From positions 248,001-312,000 of the forward strand of contig WJMO01000005.1 of assembly GCA_014727915.1 (NCBI GenBank): a DNA stretch of 64,000 bases, in the 5' to 3' direction. The notes under the pieces are model-generated. The model was not told the DNA's origin, did not search any database, and saw only the letters and a program-made list of their open reading frames with translations. Source of the stretch: Candidatus Altarchaeales archaeon (GTDB taxonomy: Archaea; Altiarchaeota; Altiarchaeia; IMC4; SCGC-AAA252-I15). A program made the position numbers and the translations under genes. Position 1 is the stretch's first letter; every line of letters begins with the position of its first letter. Below, piece by piece: positions 24,824-32,977 of the stretch.

Positions 24824-24853
24824 ATACTATTTCAGGATGAAAAACGTTATAAA

Positions 24854-25861
24854 TCAAATCACGCCGCTCTCTTCCGCTGCCTGGCGGGCTTTTCCCTCGG
24901 TGATACCTGCCCGGAGGATGGTGTGCCGTTCCCTGACTTCATGGGCTTTCACAAGCGCTTCCACTATCAAGTCCTCGCCTATCCTCAGGTCCTTTGCGTT
25001 TGTAGGGGCTTTGCATTTCTTCAGCGCGTTCCTTATCCTCCTCCACTCCGCGTCGTGCAGGTAGGCCATCACTATCGCTCCCACACCGCACTGTTCCCCG
25101 TGCAGTGCGGGCTCCTCGCAGATGATGTCCAGTGTGTGGCTGAACATGTGCTCGCTCCCGCTGCATGGGCGTGAAGAGCCTGCGATGCCTATGGCGACAC
25201 CGGATGAAATCAGCGCTTCGACGAGGACGCTGATGTCATCATATATGTCCTGCGCCTTATTCATGACTATCTCGGCGCTCATGCTCGAGAGTGCCGCGGC
25301 GTAGTCTCCGTAGTATTCTCCCTTCTCGTCGTGGGCGAGCTTCCAGTCCAGGACCGCGGTGTAGTTGGATATGGCGTCCGCGCACCCGGAGGCGAGCAGC
25401 CGCCTGGGGGCTTTGGCTATTATCTTGGTGTCGCATATGACTCCCAGCGGGCAGTGCACTCCCACAGACAATGGCCTGTCCCTCTTCAAAGACGCCTGGG
25501 GCGAGGCTATGCCGTCGTGGCTTGCGGATGTCGGGACGCTGATGAGAGGCAGCTTGCTCTCGAAGGAGATTATCTTGCTCGCGTCCAGGATCTTGCCCCC
25601 TCCGACGCCGACCACGTACTGGGCATTATCCCTCTTGACCTTCTCTTTCAGCTCGTCTAGTGTCTTGTCCGTAACGTCCTCGGCTATTGTGACTTCGCCG
25701 TTGACTTCGACCGCGACGGTCTCTCCCGCGATCTCTCCCGTCTTTTCGTCGCAGAGTATCAGGGGCTTCCCTTGAAGGTCGAGTTCTGCGACTACTTCGT
25801 CCACCTCGTAGACTGCGTCTTCCCCTACCAGGACTTTCCGGGGGAGTTCGATGTTCTTCAT
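24854..25861 (-). CDS. egsA: sn-glycerol-1-phosphate dehydrogenase
   Basis: A 335-residue enzyme that reduces dihydroxyacetone phosphate to sn-glycerol-1-phosphate, the archaeal lipid backbone. It belongs to the iron/zinc alcohol dehydrogenase-like fold: the NAD(P) motif VGVGGGKILDASK, the PTSASHDGIASP loop, and metal-ligand regions GCADAISNYTA, SGSEHMFSH and ALHGEQCGVG are all visible. The ATG overlaps the DUF424 stop (ATGA), making a probable operon aIF2-beta - DUF424 - egsA. Confidence 0.96.
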   Translation of the reverse strand: MKNIELPRKVLVGEDAVYEVDEVVAELDLQGKPLILCDEKTGEIAGETVAVEVNGEVTIAEDVTDKTLDELKEKVKRDNAQYVVGVGGGKILDASKIISFESKLPLISVPTSASHDGIASPQASLKRDRPLSVGVHCPLGVICDTKIIAKAPRRLLASGCADAISNYTAVLDWKLAHDEKGEYYGDYAAALSSMSAEIVMNKAQDIYDDISVLVEALISSGVAIGIAGSSRPCSGSEHMFSHTLDIICEEPALHGEQCGVGAIVMAYLHDAEWRRIRNALKKCKAPTNAKDLRIGEDLIVEALVKAHEVRERHTILRAGITEGKARQAAEESGVI

Positions 25862-26154
25862 AGTAGCGAGATTATCTGCGCGTGCTTGACCCCGCAGACT
25901 TTGACCGTGTTCTCCTCGTCTATCAGCTTTCGTCTCACGGCGACTTCGACTATCCCGTCACCCATTAGGTTGGCTATGCTGGCTTCTCTGACCAGCTCCA
26001 TGAACTGTTCCTCAGTCACTTCCTCGCCGCCGTAGAACCTTTCGTTGACGTGTATCTCCAGCTCTCCGTCAGTGTATCTCTCTCCTAGGATGTCTTGGTC
26101 GCACGCAGCCAACAGGGTGTCGCTGCCCAGCCTATGGACCTTTGCGGAGTACAT
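25858..26154 (-). CDS. DUF424 family protein
   Basis: A 98-residue archaeal protein of the DUF424 family. Recognised features are KVHRLGSDTLLAACD at the start, NERFYGGEEVTEEQ in the middle and the closing CGVKHAQIIS. I start at ATG 26154 rather than the track's 26208: the family begins close to the VHR motif, and this start sits 8 bp after the aIF2-beta stop instead of overlapping it. The function of the family is unknown; frequent linkage to translation and RNA-processing genes is known for archaea and is seen here. Confidence 0.88.
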   Translation of the reverse strand: MYSAKVHRLGSDTLLAACDQDILGERYTDGELEIHVNERFYGGEEVTEEQFMELVREASIANLMGDGIVEVAVRRKLIDEENTVKVCGVKHAQIISLL

Positions 26155-26162
26155 GCTATCGT

Positions 26163-26582
26163 CTATTTTATCCTGCGCATCGGCCACCATCCTCCGCAGG
26201 CTTCGCATTTGATTATCTTCTGCCCTTCCAGCTCCCCGGTTTTCGTGTCGGGCCTACCGCACTCGTGGCAGATGACGTATTCTTTCGCGTACTCGTTGAG
26301 GCGGTCTCCGACTATGTTAGTCTTAAGCTTCCTCTGTATTATCGCCCTGTTTGTCTCCAGGTTAGCGGGAGCTGCCAGCTCCTTTGAGAGGAACTTGAGC
26401 ACGTGCTCTGGCTTCCGCCCCATCGCGGTCGTTATCTCGTTGAAGTTCCTGATGATTGTGGTGTTCCCCTCTATGAAAGTGTCTGCTGCGGGTATCTCGA
26501 AGCGCTCGTGCTTTTTCAGCTTCTCCGGCAGCCCGGTCCACACCCGCTCTAGCAGTTTGTCATACTCGTATCTGCTGTCCAT
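26163..26582 (-). CDS. eif2b: translation initiation factor 2 subunit beta
   Basis: A 139-residue aIF2-beta, part of the heterotrimer that delivers initiator tRNA to the archaeal small ribosomal subunit. The alpha-beta core contains the family motif NFNEITTAMGRKPEHVLKF, and the C-terminal zinc ribbon has CHECG and KCEACGG pairs. It is the first gene of the operon with DUF424 and egsA and has a strong TATA box at 26606-26619. Confidence 0.97.
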   Translation of the reverse strand: MDSRYEYDKLLERVWTGLPEKLKKHERFEIPAADTFIEGNTTIIRNFNEITTAMGRKPEHVLKFLSKELAAPANLETNRAIIQRKLKTNIVGDRLNEYAKEYVICHECGRPDTKTGELEGQKIIKCEACGGWWPMRRIK

Positions 26583-26605
26583 GGTAGGTTGATACTATAG
26601 TAGAG

Positions 26606-26619
26606 CCTTAAATAAAAGG
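26606..26619 (-). promoter_or_regulatory. TATA box of the aIF2-beta operon
   Basis: On the minus strand this is CCTTTTATTTAAGG, ending 23 bases before the ATG at 26582, as expected for a leaderless or near-leaderless archaeal mRNA. Confidence 0.65.
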
Positions 26620-26729
26620 TAAAAGGGGTTCCTCCTCCACGGTGAAAACATCCAAAAACACAAACAACTTGTACAATGTTCAAAACGGTTGTTTTGGGCG
26701 TTTTCTTCAGTATTTAAGCAAAAAACGAC

Positions 26730-26740
26730 GATATTTAACA
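26730..26740 (+). promoter_or_regulatory. TATA box of the giant-gene cluster
   Basis: GATATTTAACA ends 18 bases before ATG 26759; a second AT box (GTATTTAAGC) lies at 26710-26719. Their place inside the track's N-terminal extension argues for the downstream ATG. Confidence 0.55.
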
Positions 26741-26758
26741 ATAGGTGTCTCCCCTAAA

Positions 26759-29700
26759 ATGGCTAAGTCTACATCCGGCTCTAGGACAAGGAATCTGCCC
26801 CATGTGGACGTGGACTACTCCGCTGACCCTGCCGCCCTGGAAGCCGCCCGTAAACTGATGGAAGACCGTCTCCTGGTCGCCGAAGTGGCGGGACGGTACC
26901 AGCGGGCCGACAGGGGCATGGACGCTATGATGGGAGACCTTGAATCCATGACCTTGCTAGCCATGCCAGGCGGATACAAGTCAGCAGCGCTATTCTCGTC
27001 GCGTTCCGTCCTCGGAGCGGGCACTAACACACCCGTCCATAGGATGAACCCTGTGGATATGGCAGGCCCCAACCCCGACAACCCCAACGAGACCGACGCT
27101 GAGAGGGAAGCCAGGATCGCTAGCTTGAAGGGTGTCGGAGCGCTTTACCACTACTCCCGGGGCATGGAAACCCTTCTTCGGAGGGTAGGGAAGGCGGAGG
27201 CCAAGGACGCTCACGTGGTGCAGGTGGGAGGCCAACAGCTCAGCCTGATGGACGACCCCCAATTGGACGACATCGCAGGCGAGCTCGTGTCTCTACTCCA
27301 CACGGCCACCGTGGACATGAGCGCAGTTAAACCCGGGGTTATAGGTTTCGACCCGAACAGGAGATGGGACCGAAGCCAGATAAAAAAGGTATTCAGCACT
27401 CAAATAACAGAAGAGACAGACAAACTTCTGAAAAAGCCAGAATACAGGGATCGACTCTCCGCAGCCTCCGCGATAGTTGATGAAGAAAAGAGAAAAGAAG
27501 CGGAGGCAGGTGTAAAGAGTGAAGCTGAGGCCGAGGTAATTGCACGTTTCGAGTCAGAATACGGTACTCCCCGCATCAGCCGGGGCATGACAAGCCACGA
27601 CCCCCACAGGATAAGGGGCATCCTCCACAGGCGGAGCGCCAGGAGCTCATGGTCCGGCAAACCATTCGACCAAATGCCCCTCGTAGACGCGCTAGTGACC
27701 TGGAGGGCTCTCCACGAATCCGGACAGTCACTTCCAGGGACCGGCGAATTGGATGGAGTGCTCGCGGGACCTAACAACCAGAACTTCTTCGATGCCGCGT
27801 TGACCCACCACGCCCGCTCATTCCACTTCCTCGACCGCGATGGCCATCCTGCTAACCTGCAACAGGTCGAAGACCAGCTGAGAGAGCAGGGTGTCGTATT
27901 CAACTCCATATTCTGGGATACACTGGCTTGGATATCAAGGGACGAGGCGATCAGGAACCACATGATATACCTGATAGTGAAGAAGCGAATGGGTGACAGG
28001 GTCTGGGGCATCCAATCTCTGAACCATGGGCTCGCACACCCCTCAAAGGTGAAGAATGCCCTTGGGAGATACCATGACGCCCACGGACAGACGATAGCGG
28101 AGATTCGTCGCAGAAGGCCCGGCGCGGTCAGCTCGGCGGACGTCGCAGGCCAGAGCTGGCAGGAGATGGTCCACGGAGGATACGGCGATGCTATATCCGA
28201 CTCATACGGCCGTAACATCGCAATGGGCTGGCACAAGGGAGGCGATGACAAGCTACTCCAGAAGGGATGGGTTCTCGGAGCAGGTAACGCGTGGTGGAAG
28301 TTCGAGATGTGCATGCGGATGTGCACAGAATTCCACATGCCATTCAGGAACATGGTCGGCCAGAGGCTCTCCCTGGAGAACATGACAGAATACGACCGGG
28401 AGATCGCTGAAGCACTATGGAATCGCATGAACAACAACGTCACACGCGATGTCAGCGGCAGGATAGTCGGCCATAGACGCTACGGTTTCTGGGTTGGAGC
28501 CCGCCAGTTCGAAGACTCCGACGCCAAAGACCATACGATAGAGAACGTCCCGAGCCACGAGGGAGCCACATTCGACTACGTCAAGAGGACGTGGTGGGGT
28601 GGTGTGGACCCGGACACCGACGAGGTAGTCCTCATCAGAGGCTATGGCCTCACAGTCGGAGACGTCTGGCATGCCAGGGAGATGGGAAGCTACTTCAGGC
28701 ACAGCCAACGCCAGGTGATACTAAACACCGTTAACAGGGCGTTGAACACGATTGACCCGACACGTGACCAGTACACTGAGGTCTGCCAGGTCACGGACGC
28801 CGACCTTGCAAAGACTATACCGGATATGGGGGGTTCCAACGTATCTGAATTGGTCGTGCAAGCTAGCAGGGCGGTGGTCTCTGGCAGGGGAGACGATGTG
28901 AGCAAGCGCGTTGCCGAGGAGACCCGGCTGTCTGAGGAAGAGCTGAGGATAGGGATCCGCGAGGAGAGGATAGAACGGGATGTCCTTGCGGCAGCCAACG
29001 CGGTCAGGCGGAGGGGTGGTAAGAGGGAGGCACGCCACCTGGACCAGATAGACCTAGAAGACGTGGACGAAGGCGTTATCGCAGCCTCACAGTATCGCGC
29101 CCTCATGGAAGAGGAAATAGACAGGATACGTGGCGAGAGATCGTGCTCACGCACAGAAGCATTGGAACATCACATAGCTGCCAGGGCAGCTCGCAAGCAG
29201 AAGAAGGGCAAGGCCACCGCGGATCAGGTGAGGGAGCTAAAGGAGGATGAGGGCCTGGACCACGGCACATTAGACGAGCGCATGGACAGGCTGGCATACC
29301 TTGAGCTCGCCGACAGCCTGGGACGTAAGCGACTGAGGTTCGACGTTAAAGCAGGCACTCTCATCTACATGCACACCTTCTGGAGGAAGGCTGGGATAGA
29401 CGCGGAGTTCCCCGACATAGACCTGCAGGCTAGGACAACCTACGGTGACGGATTGGCTCCCCCAACATGCTTATCGATTATACATAACGAAGCCGACACA
29501 ATGTCCCGGACCGCCGAGGACAGCCAGTTCCGCATAGACGTGGACACACCCTATGAGCGGGCCGCCACCCCAGATGAAGCTGCGGTAATGCGAGCATACT
29601 CTGATTCGATACTCCACAACATGCGCGGCATAATAACCAAGATATACAAGTCCACCCAGTGGTTCAAGATCAGCAGCCCCCAGTGGGCTGACCCCATGTA

Positions 29701-32700
29701 CGCCGAGCCGAGGGCGCAGTCCTTCAGCGACCTGTTCCTGTCACTCTTCAAGCCCGTTGACGATCAGGGTCAACCCCTCATGGACGCCGAAGACGACGAC
29801 GCAGGCAAGGCCTTGAGGGAGAAGATAGCGGCTGCCACCGGAGAGAGCACACCCAACGAGTACCTTATGATGCAGACCCTGCTACTTCTCTCCAAGAGGG
29901 CTCAGGCCAGGAACATGCAGCTGACCAGCCTGGCGATGACCCAGCGCGTACCAAACTTCGAGCAGTTCGCGAACTTCGACAGGGCATACATATGGGATTC
30001 GCTGGAGAACTCAGGCCCCCGCGGCTTCGCACTTGAAGACGGGCAACAGTGGGGTGTCATGCGCACGATACGCCTGATAGGCCATTTGGGCCCCGAGCTT
30101 CGCGCCATAAGGAAGAACCTCCACGGCGGGATGTACTCGCCGATAGGCCGTGAACTCTACGAGGGAGAACGATGCGCTTCAGGCACATACACGGACGAGA
30201 CCGGGAGGCAGGTTACGGTCACACGGGACGAGCTCATCAAGAAGATACAGACGATGATAACCACCCCCGGCGGGGAATTCGAGGCTGTGGGCAGGGCCAT
30301 GCGCGACCCTCAACGCCTTAAGGACCAGCATAGGCGCTCGATCGAGCAGAGAAAGAAATCCGTCGGTGCAATAGACCTGCAGGAATGTCCGGACGCGGAC
30401 TATGAGATGGCAAGGCAGCTTTTCATGTTCCTGGAGCACGTGGACGCCTCGATGGACGGTGTCGGAGGCATGGTCCGGCTATCCAACAACCTCGGTTTCT
30501 GCGACATAGGCCTGGGGAAGGGCCAGACCGCCGAGCTCGCCGACATGGAGAAGATAGTCGAAGCAGTCACCGGCGGCCCCGACTACAAGCTACAGGTCAG
30601 GGAGACTCCCACCTCCGACCTGCGGCTGATCTCAGCCGCCCAGAGATCATGCAACATGGGTCACGTGGACCCCACAAGAATACCCGGCGAGCAGGCCATA
30701 GTCGGCACATTCCAGGATGACGCGGTTTATGTCCCGGGCGTGGACATTGAAGGGGGCGGATGGCCCAACGAATGGATATCACTCCAGGGTCCTCTGATGA
30801 TGGACCCCTACACTCGGCCATTCATGCAGAATTTCGTGCGTAACCAGAGCAGTCACAGGGACTTCCGAAGGATGAGAGCCGCCGACAACCTATCCTTGGT
30901 GGGAGTATGGGACATGTTAGACGCCAACAACATAGACCCCGGGCACCCCGCATATGCTATGCTCATGACGTCAGTCGATAGCTCAACCCCAGACTGGGCC
31001 GCGGTCGACTCAGCTCTCGCAGCAGACCCTGCCGCCGCACCGATACAGACGGCTATCACCGCATTATCAGCCCCGGGAGGCGCGGGCTTGAACCCGCAGA
31101 ATGCGATGCATGTCTTCAGAACTCATGGGATAGACGCGTCACACCCCGCCTACGTCGCATTCGTAGACTCAATAAATGCTACGGCAACCGCCCCGGACTG
31201 GAACATGATGGAGCATGAAATCTCCAACGTACACGGTAACGGTATCATCTCCGCTGCCAGGTTCCTGGGCGTCAACGAACCTGAAAATCCGACTGTGCAG
31301 CACAGCCTCGGAGAATGGCTCAAACACTACGGTCAGGGGGTTATAGATGAGACTACCGGCTGGGTGCTGGACCATCAGAGGCTCCAAGCCCAGCAGCGGG
31401 GAGACCCGGGCGAAGCAGCATACGAGGACCGTGCCAACGGCCTCTTCGAGAGCGCGAAGGAAGAGTACATCGCAGCCCGGTCCGAACTGGATGGCGTAAC
31501 ATACCAGACGCGCGAAGTCCATGTGTCCGACGATGGTAACATATCCACTGAGCCCATACCAGGGACTGCGACTACGCCTCGGACGTTGACTACCGGCGAG
31601 AACCTCGAGGTCATAACGTTGGAGAGGATGGCTTTGGCGAGGGCGGCCCAGGCTGACACGCAATCAGGCGCCTCAAACGGACAGCTTAGAGCCCTATACA
31701 ACCGTTCGCACGATGACCTGGCGGCCGCCTGGCTGATCTCGATAGGCAGGGACTCGTCGGTCGCAGAGCAGGAGAGCAGGTTCTGGCGGGAACCGTTCTA
31801 CTGGTATGACCAGATGTACAGGTACCACACGGACCGCTTCCAGGGTGCGGACCTCCATCTAGGATATGCGCCTGCCAAGGCAGGGATGGCTGCCATGCAC
31901 GCTCAAATAGACAACATCTCACGGGTCAGCGGAGAAGATAGCCGCCCGATCTACATAGGTGCTGGAGTTGCAGGCACAGCCGGCACGGTCGTCGGCCTGG
32001 GTGCTGCAGGCACCAGCCTTGTGATATCAGGAGGCTTCGCCGGTCCTGCATTGGCTGTAGCGGGCATCGGAGCCGTAGCAGCCGCCGGAGGGTTCGGGAT
32101 CGAGTCGGCGTTTGACCGGCGTAGGATGGCGGAAGGATGGGCTCGCGCGGCTGTGGACACATACAGCCATTATCTGCCGGAGCAGATGGAGCGTGGTTAC
32201 GCCAGATTATGCGAACTCAGAAGGGTGAAGGAGCTGGGCGGTCAAACTCTTGACAACTGCGGTTGCAGGACCATCATGGGCTTCCTGAAGCAGAGCCCCT
32301 GGACCTACCGCACCGACCCCGGGGTGGCGAAGTCGGAGGAGTCTGCGATGTGGCTGGACCACCTCACGAACACCCAGGTAATCCACGGGTCCCAGTTCCA
32401 GCTTACACCAGCCATGACATCAGTCTTCATGGAATTGGCACACCCGGACACATACAGGGCGAGGCATTATAAGCGGGAAGCCCTGCATAACGCCGGCATA
32501 TACGTTGACGCAGACCATACGAGATTGCATATACCTGTCGCCACAGCCTATCCCGCCGGAGTTCCGGAAGCGGTTAGTATGCTGGACACAGCAGAGACCA
32601 CGGCCAACATACAGGGTGGCTGGTGGAGTTACATAGCTGGTCCGATAACGGCCGGGCTGGGAAGCAAGTACGTGCGTCAGGTATGGGATGTGGCAGCGGT

Positions 32701-32968
32701 AGAGAACCGGGAGGCAGCTGCAAGGCGCACTCCAGCATATGCCGACATCCCCGGCGCATTCCACCATCAGCTGGCATTGATGCGACCGCAAGGGAGCAAA
32801 GCCCACTCGGAGCAGCTTCGCACGGCAGCTCGCAAGCTACAGGATGAGTTCCACGGCCAGGGCGAGCCCATAGTTTCATCGCCTGTCGTCAGGGAGATAC
32901 AGCGGGCCATAATGACTGCCGCAATAGACGAGCAGCACGGGCAGGAGCCGACAGGCCATCCGAGGTGA
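26759..32968 (+). CDS. giant hypothetical protein, 2069 aa
   Basis: The track begins 39 residues earlier, but that stretch overlaps a TATA box, so ATG 26759 is preferred. I recognise no catalytic family. The protein is charged, mostly helical and mostly soluble in character, without a signal peptide. One long Gly/Ala/Val hydrophobic tract (about residues 1731-1785) could make two membrane helices. Residues ~1385-1490 contain a duplicated motif, (N/G)-I-D-x-x-HPAY followed ~18 residues later by DW. It heads a co-directional set with the 854-, 1270- and 88-aa genes, spaced 9 and 27 bp and overlapping, so they probably act together. Confidence 0.8.
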   Translation: MAKSTSGSRTRNLPHVDVDYSADPAALEAARKLMEDRLLVAEVAGRYQRADRGMDAMMGDLESMTLLAMPGGYKSAALFSSRSVLGAGTNTPVHRMNPVDMAGPNPDNPNETDAEREARIASLKGVGALYHYSRGMETLLRRVGKAEAKDAHVVQVGGQQLSLMDDPQLDDIAGELVSLLHTATVDMSAVKPGVIGFDPNRRWDRSQIKKVFSTQITEETDKLLKKPEYRDRLSAASAIVDEEKRKEAEAGVKSEAEAEVIARFESEYGTPRISRGMTSHDPHRIRGILHRRSARSSWSGKPFDQMPLVDALVTWRALHESGQSLPGTGELDGVLAGPNNQNFFDAALTHHARSFHFLDRDGHPANLQQVEDQLREQGVVFNSIFWDTLAWISRDEAIRNHMIYLIVKKRMGDRVWGIQSLNHGLAHPSKVKNALGRYHDAHGQTIAEIRRRRPGAVSSADVAGQSWQEMVHGGYGDAISDSYGRNIAMGWHKGGDDKLLQKGWVLGAGNAWWKFEMCMRMCTEFHMPFRNMVGQRLSLENMTEYDREIAEALWNRMNNNVTRDVSGRIVGHRRYGFWVGARQFEDSDAKDHTIENVPSHEGATFDYVKRTWWGGVDPDTDEVVLIRGYGLTVGDVWHAREMGSYFRHSQRQVILNTVNRALNTIDPTRDQYTEVCQVTDADLAKTIPDMGGSNVSELVVQASRAVVSGRGDDVSKRVAEETRLSEEELRIGIREERIERDVLAAANAVRRRGGKREARHLDQIDLEDVDEGVIAASQYRALMEEEIDRIRGERSCSRTEALEHHIAARAARKQKKGKATADQVRELKEDEGLDHGTLDERMDRLAYLELADSLGRKRLRFDVKAGTLIYMHTFWRKAGIDAEFPDIDLQARTTYGDGLAPPTCLSIIHNEADTMSRTAEDSQFRIDVDTPYERAATPDEAAVMRAYSDSILHNMRGIITKIYKSTQWFKISSPQWADPMYAEPRAQSFSDLFLSLFKPVDDQGQPLMDAEDDDAGKALREKIAAATGESTPNEYLMMQTLLLLSKRAQARNMQLTSLAMTQRVPNFEQFANFDRAYIWDSLENSGPRGFALEDGQQWGVMRTIRLIGHLGPELRAIRKNLHGGMYSPIGRELYEGERCASGTYTDETGRQVTVTRDELIKKIQTMITTPGGEFEAVGRAMRDPQRLKDQHRRSIEQRKKSVGAIDLQECPDADYEMARQLFMFLEHVDASMDGVGGMVRLSNNLGFCDIGLGKGQTAELADMEKIVEAVTGGPDYKLQVRETPTSDLRLISAAQRSCNMGHVDPTRIPGEQAIVGTFQDDAVYVPGVDIEGGGWPNEWISLQGPLMMDPYTRPFMQNFVRNQSSHRDFRRMRAADNLSLVGVWDMLDANNIDPGHPAYAMLMTSVDSSTPDWAAVDSALAADPAAAPIQTAITALSAPGGAGLNPQNAMHVFRTHGIDASHPAYVAFVDSINATATAPDWNMMEHEISNVHGNGIISAARFLGVNEPENPTVQHSLGEWLKHYGQGVIDETTGWVLDHQRLQAQQRGDPGEAAYEDRANGLFESAKEEYIAARSELDGVTYQTREVHVSDDGNISTEPIPGTATTPRTLTTGENLEVITLERMALARAAQADTQSGASNGQLRALYNRSHDDLAAAWLISIGRDSSVAEQESRFWREPFYWYDQMYRYHTDRFQGADLHLGYAPAKAGMAAMHAQIDNISRVSGEDSRPIYIGAGVAGTAGTVVGLGAAGTSLVISGGFAGPALAVAGIGAVAAAGGFGIESAFDRRRMAEGWARAAVDTYSHYLPEQMERGYARLCELRRVKELGGQTLDNCGCRTIMGFLKQSPWTYRTDPGVAKSEESAMWLDHLTNTQVIHGSQFQLTPAMTSVFMELAHPDTYRARHYKREALHNAGIYVDADHTRLHIPVATAYPAGVPEAVSMLDTAETTANIQGGWWSYIAGPITAGLGSKYVRQVWDVAAVENREAAARRTPAYADIPGAFHHQLALMRPQGSKAHSEQLRTAARKLQDEFHGQGEPIVSSPVVREIQRAIMTAAIDEQHGQEPTGHPR

Positions 32969-32977
32969 AAAGATAAA

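Noticed and set aside
26642-26758. 39-residue N-terminal extension of the giant gene
   Set aside because: It overlaps two TATA-like boxes and is Lys/Asn-rich unlike the rest of the protein.
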